Shown one piece after another: positions 33,188 through 41,683 of a DNA stretch of 64,000 bases. A program made the translations under genes and the position numbers. The stretch comes from Propioniciclava sinopodophylli (GTDB lineage: Bacteria > Actinomycetota > Actinomycetes > Propionibacteriales > Propionibacteriaceae), in the NCBI RefSeq assembly GCF_004324755.1, contig NZ_SDMQ01000004.1, positions 62,001 to 126,000 of the forward strand. Reading direction: 5' to 3'. Every line of letters starts with the position of its first letter. The first letter of the stretch is position 1. The notes under the pieces were generated by a model that saw only the letters and a program-made list of their open reading frames with translations, ran no database searches and was not told where the DNA came from.

Positions 33188-35278
33188 TCACTCCAAGACT
33201 GGGCCCCCGAACTCCGACAGGCCGAGCCGGTGCTCCATGAGCACCACCTGATAGGGGTTCCACGTCGACAGCGTGTAGCGCAGCACGAGGTCGTCCCCGT
33301 CGCGGCGGGCGTCGTAGAAGAAGGGCGCGTAGGCCGCACCCGTGGCGTCCGCCTGCCCGCGGAAGATACGGTCACCCACCGGGTCCGTGCCGTCGCCGTG
33401 GGCCTTGATGAACCGCGAGAAGGGGTCGTCGAACCACATGCCGCGTGCCACCCAGTCGAGCAGGCGGCGGCGCGGCGACCAGGGCCCCCACGGGTTCTCG
33501 GCGGTGCGGAGGGTGACGGCCAGCCCGATCGGGTCCTCCGGGCCGGACGTCCCGAGCAGCAAAAACCGGCCCAACTCCGGCACCCAGCGCACCGACACCT
33601 CGCCGAACGCCCCGGGGTGCAACAGCGGGCGGGCGTCCGCCTCGCGATCGCTCCAGCGCGGTTCACCGGACGCCGAGAGCCCGGCCCAGTAGCGCACGCC
33701 GAGTCGCGCCCGCGTCACGGACTCGGGGTCGAGCACTGCCAGCCGCAGGTCGCCGGCCCGGTAGGACCCCGAACCCCAAACGGCCACGACCTCGCCCTCC
33801 CCCGGCAGGCCGAGCGCCGCCGCCGGGAGCCGCTGCACCGACACGTTGATGAAGTACCGCTCCGAGAACGTACGTGCGCCGGTGAACGTGACCGGACGCC
33901 ACGAGCGCGGGTCCACGCGCACCGGCCCGCGGTGCACGGCCAGAACCGACCGGCCCATGACCTGTTCGCGCCGGAAGTGGTTCGACGTGAAGAAGCCGTA
34001 GAGGTCGTCGCCGACCGAGAACGCGTCCAGCGGCACGTCGTACTCGCGCATCGTCACGCCCCACCCGCGCACGCGCAGCGGCGCCCCGTGGAACGTGAAC
34101 CCCGGCAGCCCGTCGATCGGACCCGTGGGCTCGATGCGCGCGATCGCGTCGCGGGTGGTCAGCCACGGTCGGCGGTGCCAGTGCGTGTCGCCGAAGACCA
34201 TCAGGTCCTCGCCGAGGTGCTCGACCCGGACGCCGAGGTCGGTCCCCAGAACCCCCGACGTCGTCGCCGACCGGCTCAACGTCACGCGCCGCCCGCCCGC
34301 GCGGACCGGCTGGGTGTCGGTCTCCCCCGACACCTGCGCGAGCTTGGTCGACTCGCGCTCCTCGACCGTGAACGCGCTGGTGTCGTGTAGCCGCAGGCAG
34401 TTGACGCGCATCCACGCGGCGCCGGCCGTGTGCCGCCGGTGCTGCACCACCGAGCCCTCCTCGTCGGTCAGCGCGTGGACCGCCCCGCGTCCGGCCGGCG
34501 CCAGCGCAACACCGTCGATCGCCCCGGCACCCCACGTGAGGGTGGCGTGGCGGGCGGCCGACCCGTCGCGGTCGATCCGCCAGGTCTCCAGCACGTCCCC
34601 GCGCGGGACGGCCAGCAGCCAGCCCCCCGCGTCCGCGACGAGCGACCCGGACGCCGTCCCGGCCCCCAGCCCCAGCCGGCGCCAGGCGCCCCGCAGGCGC
34701 AGGCTCAGCTCGCCCCCGACATCGGCGACGACAGCCCCGGTCGCGACCAGCGCGTCGCGCGCACCCGCCAGGTGTTCAACCCGTCGCCAGCCGCCCTCGA
34801 AGCGCCACAGAGTGGTGCCGTCGTCGTCCCCGACGGCGGCGAGCACGCCCCGGGCGTCCCGGGTGGCGGTGACGGTGGTGCCGGGCAGGGGCTCACCCCG
34901 GCGTCCCCAGGTAGTGGGGTCGAGGGTGTGCTCCCCCGACGCGACGATGCGCGGCAGGGCCGCCTTCACGTGGTGGGCGATGCCGCCGGCCTCCGGCACG
35001 AGCGCGTGCAGCACCCCCGCGGCGACCACGAGCGCACCGGGGCCCACGGCGTCCGGGCTGACGAGGTTGAGCCGCGCCCACCCTTGGTCGGGGCGCTCCT
35101 GGGCCCGCTCGTAGTGGCGCAGGCCCGGGCCCGCGGCGTCCAGCACCAGCGCGTGCAGCAGGCCTGGCGCGAGCCAGCCGCGCAGGCCCGCGCGGCCGGG
35201 CCGGGGGGCGGCGGCGAGCGACGAGGGACCCAGCACCGGCGGGCGCGCGGGACCCGGGTCAGCAGCGGCACTCAGCAC
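33188..35278 (-). CDS. Large DUF4185-domain protein
   Basis: This is about 696 aa, with a proposed start at GTG 35278 (MLSAAADPGPARPPVLG); GTG 35287 is equally possible, and the frame stays open to 35452 through a non-protein-like leader. Residues ~90-330 hold repeated short beta segments (GGWRRVEHLAGARDALVATGAVVADVGGELSLRLRG) that look like a propeller. Residues ~370-690 match DUF4185, a glycosidase-like five-bladed propeller family (LGEDLMVFGDTHWHRRPW, then TRDAIARIEPTGPIDGL). There is no signal peptide. Enzymatic activity is unproven; polysaccharide binding or hydrolysis is plausible. It is divergent from the betaine operon. Confidence 0.85.
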   Translation of the reverse strand: MLSAAADPGPARPPVLGPSSLAAAPRPGRAGLRGWLAPGLLHALVLDAAGPGLRHYERAQERPDQGWARLNLVSPDAVGPGALVVAAGVLHALVPEAGGIAHHVKAALPRIVASGEHTLDPTTWGRRGEPLPGTTVTATRDARGVLAAVGDDDGTTLWRFEGGWRRVEHLAGARDALVATGAVVADVGGELSLRLRGAWRRLGLGAGTASGSLVADAGGWLLAVPRGDVLETWRIDRDGSAARHATLTWGAGAIDGVALAPAGRGAVHALTDEEGSVVQHRRHTAGAAWMRVNCLRLHDTSAFTVEERESTKLAQVSGETDTQPVRAGGRRVTLSRSATTSGVLGTDLGVRVEHLGEDLMVFGDTHWHRRPWLTTRDAIARIEPTGPIDGLPGFTFHGAPLRVRGWGVTMREYDVPLDAFSVGDDLYGFFTSNHFRREQVMGRSVLAVHRGPVRVDPRSWRPVTFTGARTFSERYFINVSVQRLPAAALGLPGEGEVVAVWGSGSYRAGDLRLAVLDPESVTRARLGVRYWAGLSASGEPRWSDREADARPLLHPGAFGEVSVRWVPELGRFLLLGTSGPEDPIGLAVTLRTAENPWGPWSPRRRLLDWVARGMWFDDPFSRFIKAHGDGTDPVGDRIFRGQADATGAAYAPFFYDARRDGDDLVLRYTLSTWNPYQVVLMEHRLGLSEFGGPVLE

Positions 35279-35473
35279 GCCCCGCACTGTACTGAGCAGA
35301 CGGCGGGAAAGTAACAAAACGATAAGAAAGTACGGTGCCGATTTGGCCTCCGGGTACCCGGTGTGGTTACGGTGGAACCGAACCATGGTTGGGGATGAGT
35401 CGCGGCGCACGGTCGCTGGGCACATTCCTGCGAGCTGTGCCCGAACGATCAACCCACCAAGGAGTCAAAGAGC

Positions 35474-36691
35474 GTGTCCGCCATTCAAGCGAATGGCCTC
35501 TACAAGATTTTCGGACGCCGCGCCACGCGCGGCGTCGCGATGCTGGAGGCCGGGGCGAGCAGGGACGACCTGCGCAAGGACGGCCTGACTGCGGCTGTCA
35601 TCGATGCCTCCTTCGAGGTGGACCCCGGCGAGATCTTCGTCGTCATGGGGCTGTCGGGTTCGGGCAAGTCGACCCTGATTCGCATGGTGAATGGCCTGTG
35701 GGAGTCGACGGCCGGCGAACTCGAAATCTACGGCGAGAAGCTGACAAAATCGTCCGACGCTACTCTCCGTCGGATTCGCCGAGAAAAGGTGTCGATGGTG
35801 TTCCAGCACTTCGCCCTGCTCCCCCACCGTACCGTCGGCGAGAACGCCGCCTACGGGCTGGAGATCAAGGGCCTGAACCGCACCGAGCGCGAGGCCCGTG
35901 CGAACGAGGCTCTCGCGATGGTCGGCCTGGAGGGCTGGGGCGGCATGCTGCCGGGGGAGCTCTCCGGGGGCATGCGCCAGCGCGTGGGGCTCGCCCGCGC
36001 CCTCGCCGCCGGCACCGACATCCTGCTCATGGACGAGGCGTTCAGCGCCCTCGACCCCCTCATCAAGCGCGACATGCAGGACCAACTCGTGGACCTGCAG
36101 CGCCGCCTGGAGAAGACCATCCTGTTCATCACCCACGACCTCAACGAGGCCATGCGCCTGGGCGATCGCATCGCCATGATGCGCGACGGGCGGATCGAGC
36201 AGATCGGCACCGCCGAGGAGATCCTGAACAACCCGGCCAACGACTACGTCGCCCAGTTCACCCAGGATGTCGACCGCACCCGCGTCCTGACCGCGGCCCA
36301 GATCGCCGAGCAGCCGGCGAGCGTGCTTGGTGCCGAGCAGGGACCGCGTGCGGCCCACCGCCTGCTCCGCGAGTCGCACAACTCCTGGCTGGTCGTGCTG
36401 CACCACGACCGGACGCCCGCAGGCGTCCTCTGGGAGGACGACGTGGCCCAGGCCGTCCGGGACGGCAGCAATGCGCTCCCTTGGTCCGACACGCACGAGA
36501 TGCCCGTCGTGGCCCACGACACCCCGATCGCCGACCTGTTCACCCAGGCCGCGCAGCACCTGTCCCCGCTGATCGTCGTCGACGACGCCGGCCGGTTCCA
36601 GGGCGTGATCCCGCGTGTGACGCTGCTCACGGCCGTGGGCCGCCCCCGAGCGGACGCCCCGGCCCCGGCACCGGCAGGAGCGGGCGGATGA
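35474..36691 (+). CDS. proV: Glycine betaine/proline ABC transporter ATPase (ProV/OpuAA)
   Basis: This 405-aa protein starts at GTG 35474 after AAGGAG. Walker A GLSGSGKS (residues 59-66), signature ELSGGMRQRVGLARAL, Walker B ILLMDEAFSALDP and FITHDLNEA are in order. The C-terminal ~120 residues form a CBS pair used by OpuA-type transporters to sense ionic strength. The insert KDGLTAAVIDASFEVDPGEI before Walker A is typical of ProV. It energises uptake of compatible solutes under osmotic stress and is followed by permease and binding-protein genes. Confidence 0.96.
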   Translation: MSAIQANGLYKIFGRRATRGVAMLEAGASRDDLRKDGLTAAVIDASFEVDPGEIFVVMGLSGSGKSTLIRMVNGLWESTAGELEIYGEKLTKSSDATLRRIRREKVSMVFQHFALLPHRTVGENAAYGLEIKGLNRTEREARANEALAMVGLEGWGGMLPGELSGGMRQRVGLARALAAGTDILLMDEAFSALDPLIKRDMQDQLVDLQRRLEKTILFITHDLNEAMRLGDRIAMMRDGRIEQIGTAEEILNNPANDYVAQFTQDVDRTRVLTAAQIAEQPASVLGAEQGPRAAHRLLRESHNSWLVVLHHDRTPAGVLWEDDVAQAVRDGSNALPWSDTHEMPVVAHDTPIADLFTQAAQHLSPLIVVDDAGRFQGVIPRVTLLTAVGRPRADAPAPAPAGAGG

Positions 36692-37584
36692 ACCCGACCA
36701 TTCCCCACATCCCCATCGGTGACGTCGTCGACGCCGGGATCGGCTGGCTCCGCGCGAACGCGGGTGCCTTCTTCGACGGGCTCAGCGCGCTGCTCGCGAT
36801 CCTGACCGACGCGCTCACCGACCTGCTGCTCGCCGTGCCGGAACCCGTGGCCATCGTGCTGTTCGCCCTGCTCGGCTGGCTCCTGCGCAGCTGGAAGATG
36901 GCGCTGGCGACCCTCGTCACCTTCCTGCTGATCTGGTCGATGAACCAGTGGACAACCTCGATGCAGACGCTGGCGCTGGTGCTGATCGCGACGGTGATCG
37001 CCGTGGTGCTCGCCATCCCGCTCGGCATCTGGGCCGCCCGCAACGACGCCGTGAGCGCAGCGCTGAAGCCGATCCTCGACTTCATGCAGACCATGCCGGC
37101 GTTCGTCTACCTGATCCCCGCGATCCTCTTCTTCGGGATCGGCGCCGCCCCCGGGCTCATCGCCACCCTGATCTTCGCGCTGCCCCCGGGCGTCCGGATG
37201 ACCGAATTGGGCATCCGCGGCGTCGACCACGAGACGGTCGAGGCCGGCCACGCGTTCGGCGCCAGCGACGGCCAGATCCTGCGGGGCATCCAGCTGCCGC
37301 TCGCCGTGCCCACCATCATGGCCGGCGTCAACCAGGTCATCATGCTCGCGCTGTCGATGGCGGTCATCGCGGGCATGGTCGGGGCCGACGGCCTCGGCAA
37401 GGAGGTCGTCTCCGCCATCTCCACCCTCAACACCGCCAAGGGCGTGGAGGCCGGCCTGTCGGTCGTGTTCCTCGCCATCTACCTGGATCGCCTCACGGGC
37501 TCACTCGCACGCCCGGGCGACCAAAGGACGTCCCTGCTCGCCTGGCTGCGCTCGCGGCGACAGGCCGCGGCCCGGGCGTCCTGA
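36688..37584 (+). CDS. proW: Glycine betaine/proline ABC transporter permease (ProW/OpuAB)
   Basis: This 298-aa permease starts at ATG 36688, overlapping the proV stop. It has seven or eight helices, including AIVLFALLGWLLRSWKMALATLVTFLLIWSMNQW, and the permease segment GVDHETVEAGHAFGASDGQILRGIQLPLAVPTIMAGVNQ that contacts the ATPase. The QTMPAFVYLIPAILFFGIGAAPG motif is highly characteristic of ProW. Confidence 0.96.
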   Translation: MNPTIPHIPIGDVVDAGIGWLRANAGAFFDGLSALLAILTDALTDLLLAVPEPVAIVLFALLGWLLRSWKMALATLVTFLLIWSMNQWTTSMQTLALVLIATVIAVVLAIPLGIWAARNDAVSAALKPILDFMQTMPAFVYLIPAILFFGIGAAPGLIATLIFALPPGVRMTELGIRGVDHETVEAGHAFGASDGQILRGIQLPLAVPTIMAGVNQVIMLALSMAVIAGMVGADGLGKEVVSAISTLNTAKGVEAGLSVVFLAIYLDRLTGSLARPGDQRTSLLAWLRSRRQAAARAS

Positions 37585-37621
37585 ACAGCCAATGCACAAC
37601 ACCGTCGGAAAGGAAACACCC

Positions 37622-38551
37622 ATGAAGACCCTGCGCACCCTGAGCACGATGATCGGCGCCGGAGCGCTCGCGTTCACCCTCGCCGCCTGCGGCGGCAACG
37701 CCACCCCGGCCAACACGGCTGCCCCTGGCGGCGACGGCTCGGCACCCGCCGGCGGGGCGTCCGGCACCATCACGATGGGCTACCTGCCCGCGTGGACCGA
37801 CGGCCTGAGCACCGCGTACCTCCTGGAGAACCAGCTCGAGCAGATGGGTTACACCGTCGAGCACGAGGAGCTGAGCGAGGCCGCCCCGCTGTACGTGGCG
37901 CTGAGCCGCGGTGATGTCGACATCTACCCGTCGGCGTGGCCCGAGGTGACCCACGCGTCCTACATGGAGCAGTACTCCGCCGACATCGAGGACCTCGGCG
38001 CCTACTACGACAACGCGAAGCTGACGATCGCCGTCCCGGAGTACACCGACATCGACTCGATCGAGGACCTGGCCGCCAACGCCGACCGCTTCGGCGGGCG
38101 CATCGTCGGCATCGAGCCCGGCGCCGGCCTCACGAAGGCCACCCAGGAACAGGTCATCCCGCAGTACGGCCTCGACGGCAGCTACGAGCTGGTCACCTCC
38201 TCCACCACGGCGATGCTGGCCGAGCTGAAGAAGGCCACCGACGCCCAGCAGGACATCGTCGTGACCCTGTGGCGCCCGTTCTGGGCCAACAGCTCCTTTC
38301 CCGTGAAGGACCTGGCCGACCCGAAGGGCGCGCTGGGGGAGGCCGAGGCGCTCCACTTCCTCGCCACGAAGGGCTTCGCCGCGGAGTTCCCGGAGGCGGC
38401 CGCCTACATCAGCAAGATCAAGCTGACCGACGACCAGTACGGCCAGCTCGAGGACATGGTCGTCAACGAGTACGGCGAGGGCCGCGAGGCCGAGGCCGTC
38501 CAGGCCTGGATCGACGCCAACCCGGACGTCCTCCCCGCCATCGAGGGCTGA
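37622..38551 (+). CDS. proX: Glycine betaine-binding lipoprotein (ProX/OpuAC)
   Basis: This 309-aa lipoprotein starts at ATG 37622 after GGAAAGGA. The signal peptide ends in lipobox LAAC (Cys23). The mature protein matches the OpuAC family (TITMGYLPAWTDGLSTAYLLENQLEQMGY; DVDIYPSAWPEVTHASYM; VTLWRPFWANSSFPVKDL). Trp residues in these segments are candidates for the aromatic cage that holds quaternary amines. It is the last gene of the operon. Confidence 0.95.
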   Translation: MKTLRTLSTMIGAGALAFTLAACGGNATPANTAAPGGDGSAPAGGASGTITMGYLPAWTDGLSTAYLLENQLEQMGYTVEHEELSEAAPLYVALSRGDVDIYPSAWPEVTHASYMEQYSADIEDLGAYYDNAKLTIAVPEYTDIDSIEDLAANADRFGGRIVGIEPGAGLTKATQEQVIPQYGLDGSYELVTSSTTAMLAELKKATDAQQDIVVTLWRPFWANSSFPVKDLADPKGALGEAEALHFLATKGFAAEFPEAAAYISKIKLTDDQYGQLEDMVVNEYGEGREAEAVQAWIDANPDVLPAIEG

Positions 38552-38555
38552 CCGC

Positions 38556-39158
38556 CTAGGGGCAGTACTCGTCGGCGACGCGGGCGGGGATGTCGTCCTT
38601 CGGGGTCGGCCGCGCCTCGCAGTCGAGGATGCCGGTCTCGGAGAGGGTCCACGTGGCGCCGGTGCCGTGGGCGGTGGTGCCGTCGGCGCAGGTCACCGCG
38701 ATCGCGACCGGTTGTTCGTGGACGCCGTGGTAGGCCAGCACGATGCCCGGCATGGGGTTCTGGCCGAGCAGGTCGGACACGATCCGCACGCCGTCCGCCA
38801 GGTCAGACGGGACCTGTTCCTCGACCGCCGCACGGACAGCAGGGTCGGCCAGCCACGGCTCGTCATCGGCCCACGTGACGCCGCGGGTCACCTCGTCCCC
38901 GGGCATGTCGACGAGCGACATCGACCCGTCGGACGCCATGTCGCGCACTTGGACGGCCCTGACCTTCCAGGTCGTCTCGCCCTGGGGTTCGACGGTGACC
39001 TCGGGGGACACGCACACGAACGCGCGCGTGGGAGTGGGCGAGGCGACGGGCGACGTGGCGGGGGTGCTGACCACCGGCGACGGGGTCGGCTGACCGGCCG
39101 TGCAGGCGCTGAGCATGGTGACGAGGAGCAGTCCGGCCAGGGCCGACAGGGGGCGCAT
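38556..39158 (-). CDS. Lipoprotein of unknown function
   Basis: This is about 200 aa from ATG 39158 (MRPLSALAGLLLVTMLSAC), with lipidated Cys19 and a Pro/Thr spacer. The globular part contains two or more Cys (FVCVSPEVTVEP; AVTCADGTTAHG) and no recognised domain. It converges on the betaine operon and sits at the left edge of the tRNA-Ser island. The in-frame ATG five codons upstream is less favourable. Confidence 0.85.
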   Translation of the reverse strand: MRPLSALAGLLLVTMLSACTAGQPTPSPVVSTPATSPVASPTPTRAFVCVSPEVTVEPQGETTWKVRAVQVRDMASDGSMSLVDMPGDEVTRGVTWADDEPWLADPAVRAAVEEQVPSDLADGVRIVSDLLGQNPMPGIVLAYHGVHEQPVAIAVTCADGTTAHGTGATWTLSETGILDCEARPTPKDDIPARVADEYCP

Positions 39159-39205
39159 GGCTGCAGTATCCACCGCTCAGGGAACCCCGCGGGCCGGAAC
39201 AGATA

Positions 39206-39236
39206 AACGCCCGAACCCCTGGTGGGCTCGGGCGTT
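39206..39236 (-). terminator. Original tRNA-Ser terminator left of the island
   Basis: AACGCCCGA and TCGGGCGTT form a stem just 3' of the tRNA-Ser remnant on the minus strand. The intact tRNA at 46862 has a different hairpin in the same place. Confidence 0.65.
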
Positions 39237-39239
39237 CGT

Positions 39240-39297
39240 GGCGGAGGTGGCGGGATTTGAACCCGCGATGGGGTTAACCCCGAAACCCGCTTAGCAG
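39240..39297 (-). repeat. Left attachment repeat, tRNA-Ser 3' remnant
   Basis: These 58 bp match 46860-46917 with a single mismatch (39282 versus 46902). The copy ends at the anticodon loop (TTAGCAG), after which the tRNA 5' half is missing, so it is not a tRNA gene. Confidence 0.93.
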
Positions 39298-39390
39298 TTC
39301 GTCGCAGGGGTGTCCGGCAGGGCCGTCCTGAGGTTCATCAGCCCGGACCGAGGGTGCTTGGGACTGTGGCGGACGCCGGCGTGCGTGGGC

Positions 39391-39412
39391 AACCGAGACC
39401 AGAACTGAGACC
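39391..39412. promoter_or_regulatory. Left integrase arm-type sites
   Basis: AACCGAGACC (39391-39400) and AACTGAGACC (39403-39412) form a 12-nt-period direct repeat. The same pair occurs at 46771-46792 near the other island end, in the same orientation, as expected for integrase arm-binding sites. Confidence 0.6.
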
Positions 39413-39829
39413 GCTGTGCCCATGGTCCACTCATAAGGGGGGTGAAGACTGACCGTCTCATTGAGAATGGCATCTGGCCTTGTCAACTGGGCGATTCGGG
39501 GGAGTCTTGAGCGGCGCTAGGGGTTTTGAACGTGCATGCGTTGCACCCCGGGGGCAATGAGGAGGCAACGGGTCAAGCCGGGCTCGCGGAGAGCCGGTGT
39601 GTCCAGCCCGAGAGTTGGCTTGACCCCCCAGAGGACAGGTGAGGGGCGCCGACCCCCGGCATCACTGCCCTGACGAGGAGCGCCCTCAAGAGCTGGGCGC
39701 CACCCACTGGCGACCCTCGAGCACCCGCTCTAGCTTGCACCGGCGCATGATGATGATCGTGATCATGATCATCGCGCCGATGATGATGATCATCGACTAT
39801 GATCCTGCCAACTGGGAGGAGAATGCTTC
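39413..39829. other. Intergenic stretch at island left end
   Basis: No convincing gene was seen. It contains two ATGATC-rich palindromes, GATGATC-N8-GATCATC at 39753-39774 and CGATGAT-N4-ATCATCG at 39779-39796. A TATGAT -10-like box (39799-39804) and GGGAGGAG ribosome site precede the AlbA_2 gene. The palindromes are good operator candidates for that wHTH-bearing protein. Confidence 0.55.
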
Positions 39830-41602
39830 ATGGATGACGCAGACTTAGCCGAAGTTGTTGAGAACTTGCGGCTGTTCGGTAGTGACGTATTTGACGTCGA
39901 AGCGAAGCGAGCCAGCAAGACGCTTCCTAGGTCTGTCAGAGACACCCTCTCGGCCTTCGCCAATACAGCCGGAGGCGTGCTGATCCTCGGTCTTGACGAG
40001 ACGCAAGGGTTCAAAGCTACCGGCGTCGACGACCCGTCGAAGTTGGCGGCGGACTTGGCCAGCACTTCCGGCGATGAGATGACTCCCCCGCTTCGGCCAC
40101 TGATCCGGCAACACCTGTTTGAGGGTGTCCAACTCGTCGTGGCTGAGGTGCCGGAACTTCCAGACGCCGACAAACCCTGCTTCTACCAAGGGGCGGGCAT
40201 GACGCGGGGTAGCTTTGTACGGGTCAGTGACGGCGACCGGCGGCTGACGTCATACGAAGTGCAAATGATGCTCGCGAACCGAGGGCAGCCCCGGGAGGAT
40301 GAGCGCCCCGTCGATGGGCTCACAGAAGCCGATTTGGACACCGCGATGGTAGACCAATTTGTGGAGCGACTGAGGACCAACCGCCCTTACGCCTTCCGCG
40401 ATCTCGGTCGCGGTGAAATCCTTCAGAGGACGAAGGTCATGGTGCGGGATGACGAAGGTATCGATCGCCCAAGCATGGCCGGACTTCTCGCCCTCGGCAA
40501 GTACCCACAAAGCAGCTTTCCACAGTTGATGCTCACGTTTATCCACTATCCCACCATCGCAGGCGAGGATACTGCCAGCGGTGAGCGCTTCATTGATAAT
40601 GTTGCAATCGAAGGGCCCATCCCGGTTATGGTCAGGGAGGCCATGGCTGCCCTGAGGCGCAATATGGCGCGAAGGTCAATAGTTGCTGGCTACGGCCGAA
40701 CGGATGTTTGGGAGTACCCAGAGACTGCGCTCCGAGAGGCAATCGTCAACTCACTTGCACACAGAGACCTCTCAGCCGCGTCATTGGGAGCGCAAGTTCA
40801 AGTTGAAATGTATCCGGATCGCTTGGTGGTCAGAAACCCCGGCGGCCTATTCGGGCCAGTGAGCGTCGACAATATCGCAGTGGAAGGGATCTCGTCGGCC
40901 CGCAACGCTACGCTGCTCAAGATCCTTGAAGACGTCGCACGGGTGGGCGATAATCGTACTGTTTGCGAGAATCGCGGGTCGGGCATTCGCGCAATGATTA
41001 ATGCCCTTCGGGACGCTCGCATGAGTCTACCCAAGTTCGACGATCGGATCTCCAGTTTCTCTGTCACCTTCCCTAATCACACTCTGATGAGTGATGACGT
41101 TGTCGCCTGGCTGAGCTCCCTTGATGAGGATGGGCTATCAGATAAGCAAATGGTTGGCCTGGCTATGTTGCGACAGGGTGACGAATTGGACAATCTCACT
41201 TATCGGAGCGTGACCGGCGTAGACTCACGACAGGCAACGAGCGAGCTTCAGAATCTCGTTGCACGAGAACTGGTGGTGCAGGCCGGGACCAGGCGCTGGG
41301 CTAAGTACCGGCTCCACCCACGACTGCTGACAAGCGAAGGCACGACCCAAAGCCAACGAAGAAGGTCGCCGGCCGATCGTCGTCAGGAGATTCTGGACGC
41401 ACTGGGTGATAGCGTCCTGTCTCGCTCAGACATCGTGGCAAAAACGGGACTGAGCGATCAAATCGTGATTCGCTGGCTGCGTACGCTGCGGGACGAGGGC
41501 CGCGTAGAGATTCCAGACGGGGGACGACCACAGAGCAAGAACACTCGTTATCGTCGGATCCCGGAAGCCGCTGCCCCATCGGACATGGAGTCACTATTTT
41601 AG
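39830..41602 (+). CDS. AlbA_2 (Schlafen-like) domain / ATPase regulator with winged helix
   Basis: This 590-aa protein has an N-terminal AlbA_2 domain (residues ~15-140: EAKRASKTLPRSVRDTLSAFANTAGGVLILGLDE). A GHKL-type ATP-binding half follows around residues 270-400, with N-box ETALREAIVNSLAHRDLS, then PGGLFG and NRGSGIRAMINAL. Two winged helices end the protein (SDKQMVGLAMLRQGDELDNLTYRSVTGVDSRQATSELQNLV; EILDALGDSVLSRSDIVAKTGL). A strong GGGAGGAG site precedes ATG 39830. Family members are annotated as transcriptional regulators, and some act in phage defence. Palindromes upstream suggest autoregulation. Confidence 0.88.
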   Translation: MDDADLAEVVENLRLFGSDVFDVEAKRASKTLPRSVRDTLSAFANTAGGVLILGLDETQGFKATGVDDPSKLAADLASTSGDEMTPPLRPLIRQHLFEGVQLVVAEVPELPDADKPCFYQGAGMTRGSFVRVSDGDRRLTSYEVQMMLANRGQPREDERPVDGLTEADLDTAMVDQFVERLRTNRPYAFRDLGRGEILQRTKVMVRDDEGIDRPSMAGLLALGKYPQSSFPQLMLTFIHYPTIAGEDTASGERFIDNVAIEGPIPVMVREAMAALRRNMARRSIVAGYGRTDVWEYPETALREAIVNSLAHRDLSAASLGAQVQVEMYPDRLVVRNPGGLFGPVSVDNIAVEGISSARNATLLKILEDVARVGDNRTVCENRGSGIRAMINALRDARMSLPKFDDRISSFSVTFPNHTLMSDDVVAWLSSLDEDGLSDKQMVGLAMLRQGDELDNLTYRSVTGVDSRQATSELQNLVARELVVQAGTRRWAKYRLHPRLLTSEGTTQSQRRRSPADRRQEILDALGDSVLSRSDIVAKTGLSDQIVIRWLRTLRDEGRVEIPDGGRPQSKNTRYRRIPEAAAPSDMESLF

Positions 41603-41683
41603 TCCAAGTAGATCTCCATCAGACTGCAGCGAGGTCCGGAGCGGCCCTGACCCAACAGTCCCGAGAGCCACCAAGGCGGCGGC

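Noticed and set aside
39240-39297. Possible second tRNA-Ser gene
   Set aside because: Only the 3' part from the anticodon is present; the D-arm and 5' acceptor are missing, so it is an attachment remnant.
39639-39848. Small plus-strand frame with MMMIVIMIIAPMMMII
   Set aside because: The unusual peptide is a by-product of the ATGATC palindromes, and the frame overlaps the AlbA_2 start without a ribosome site.
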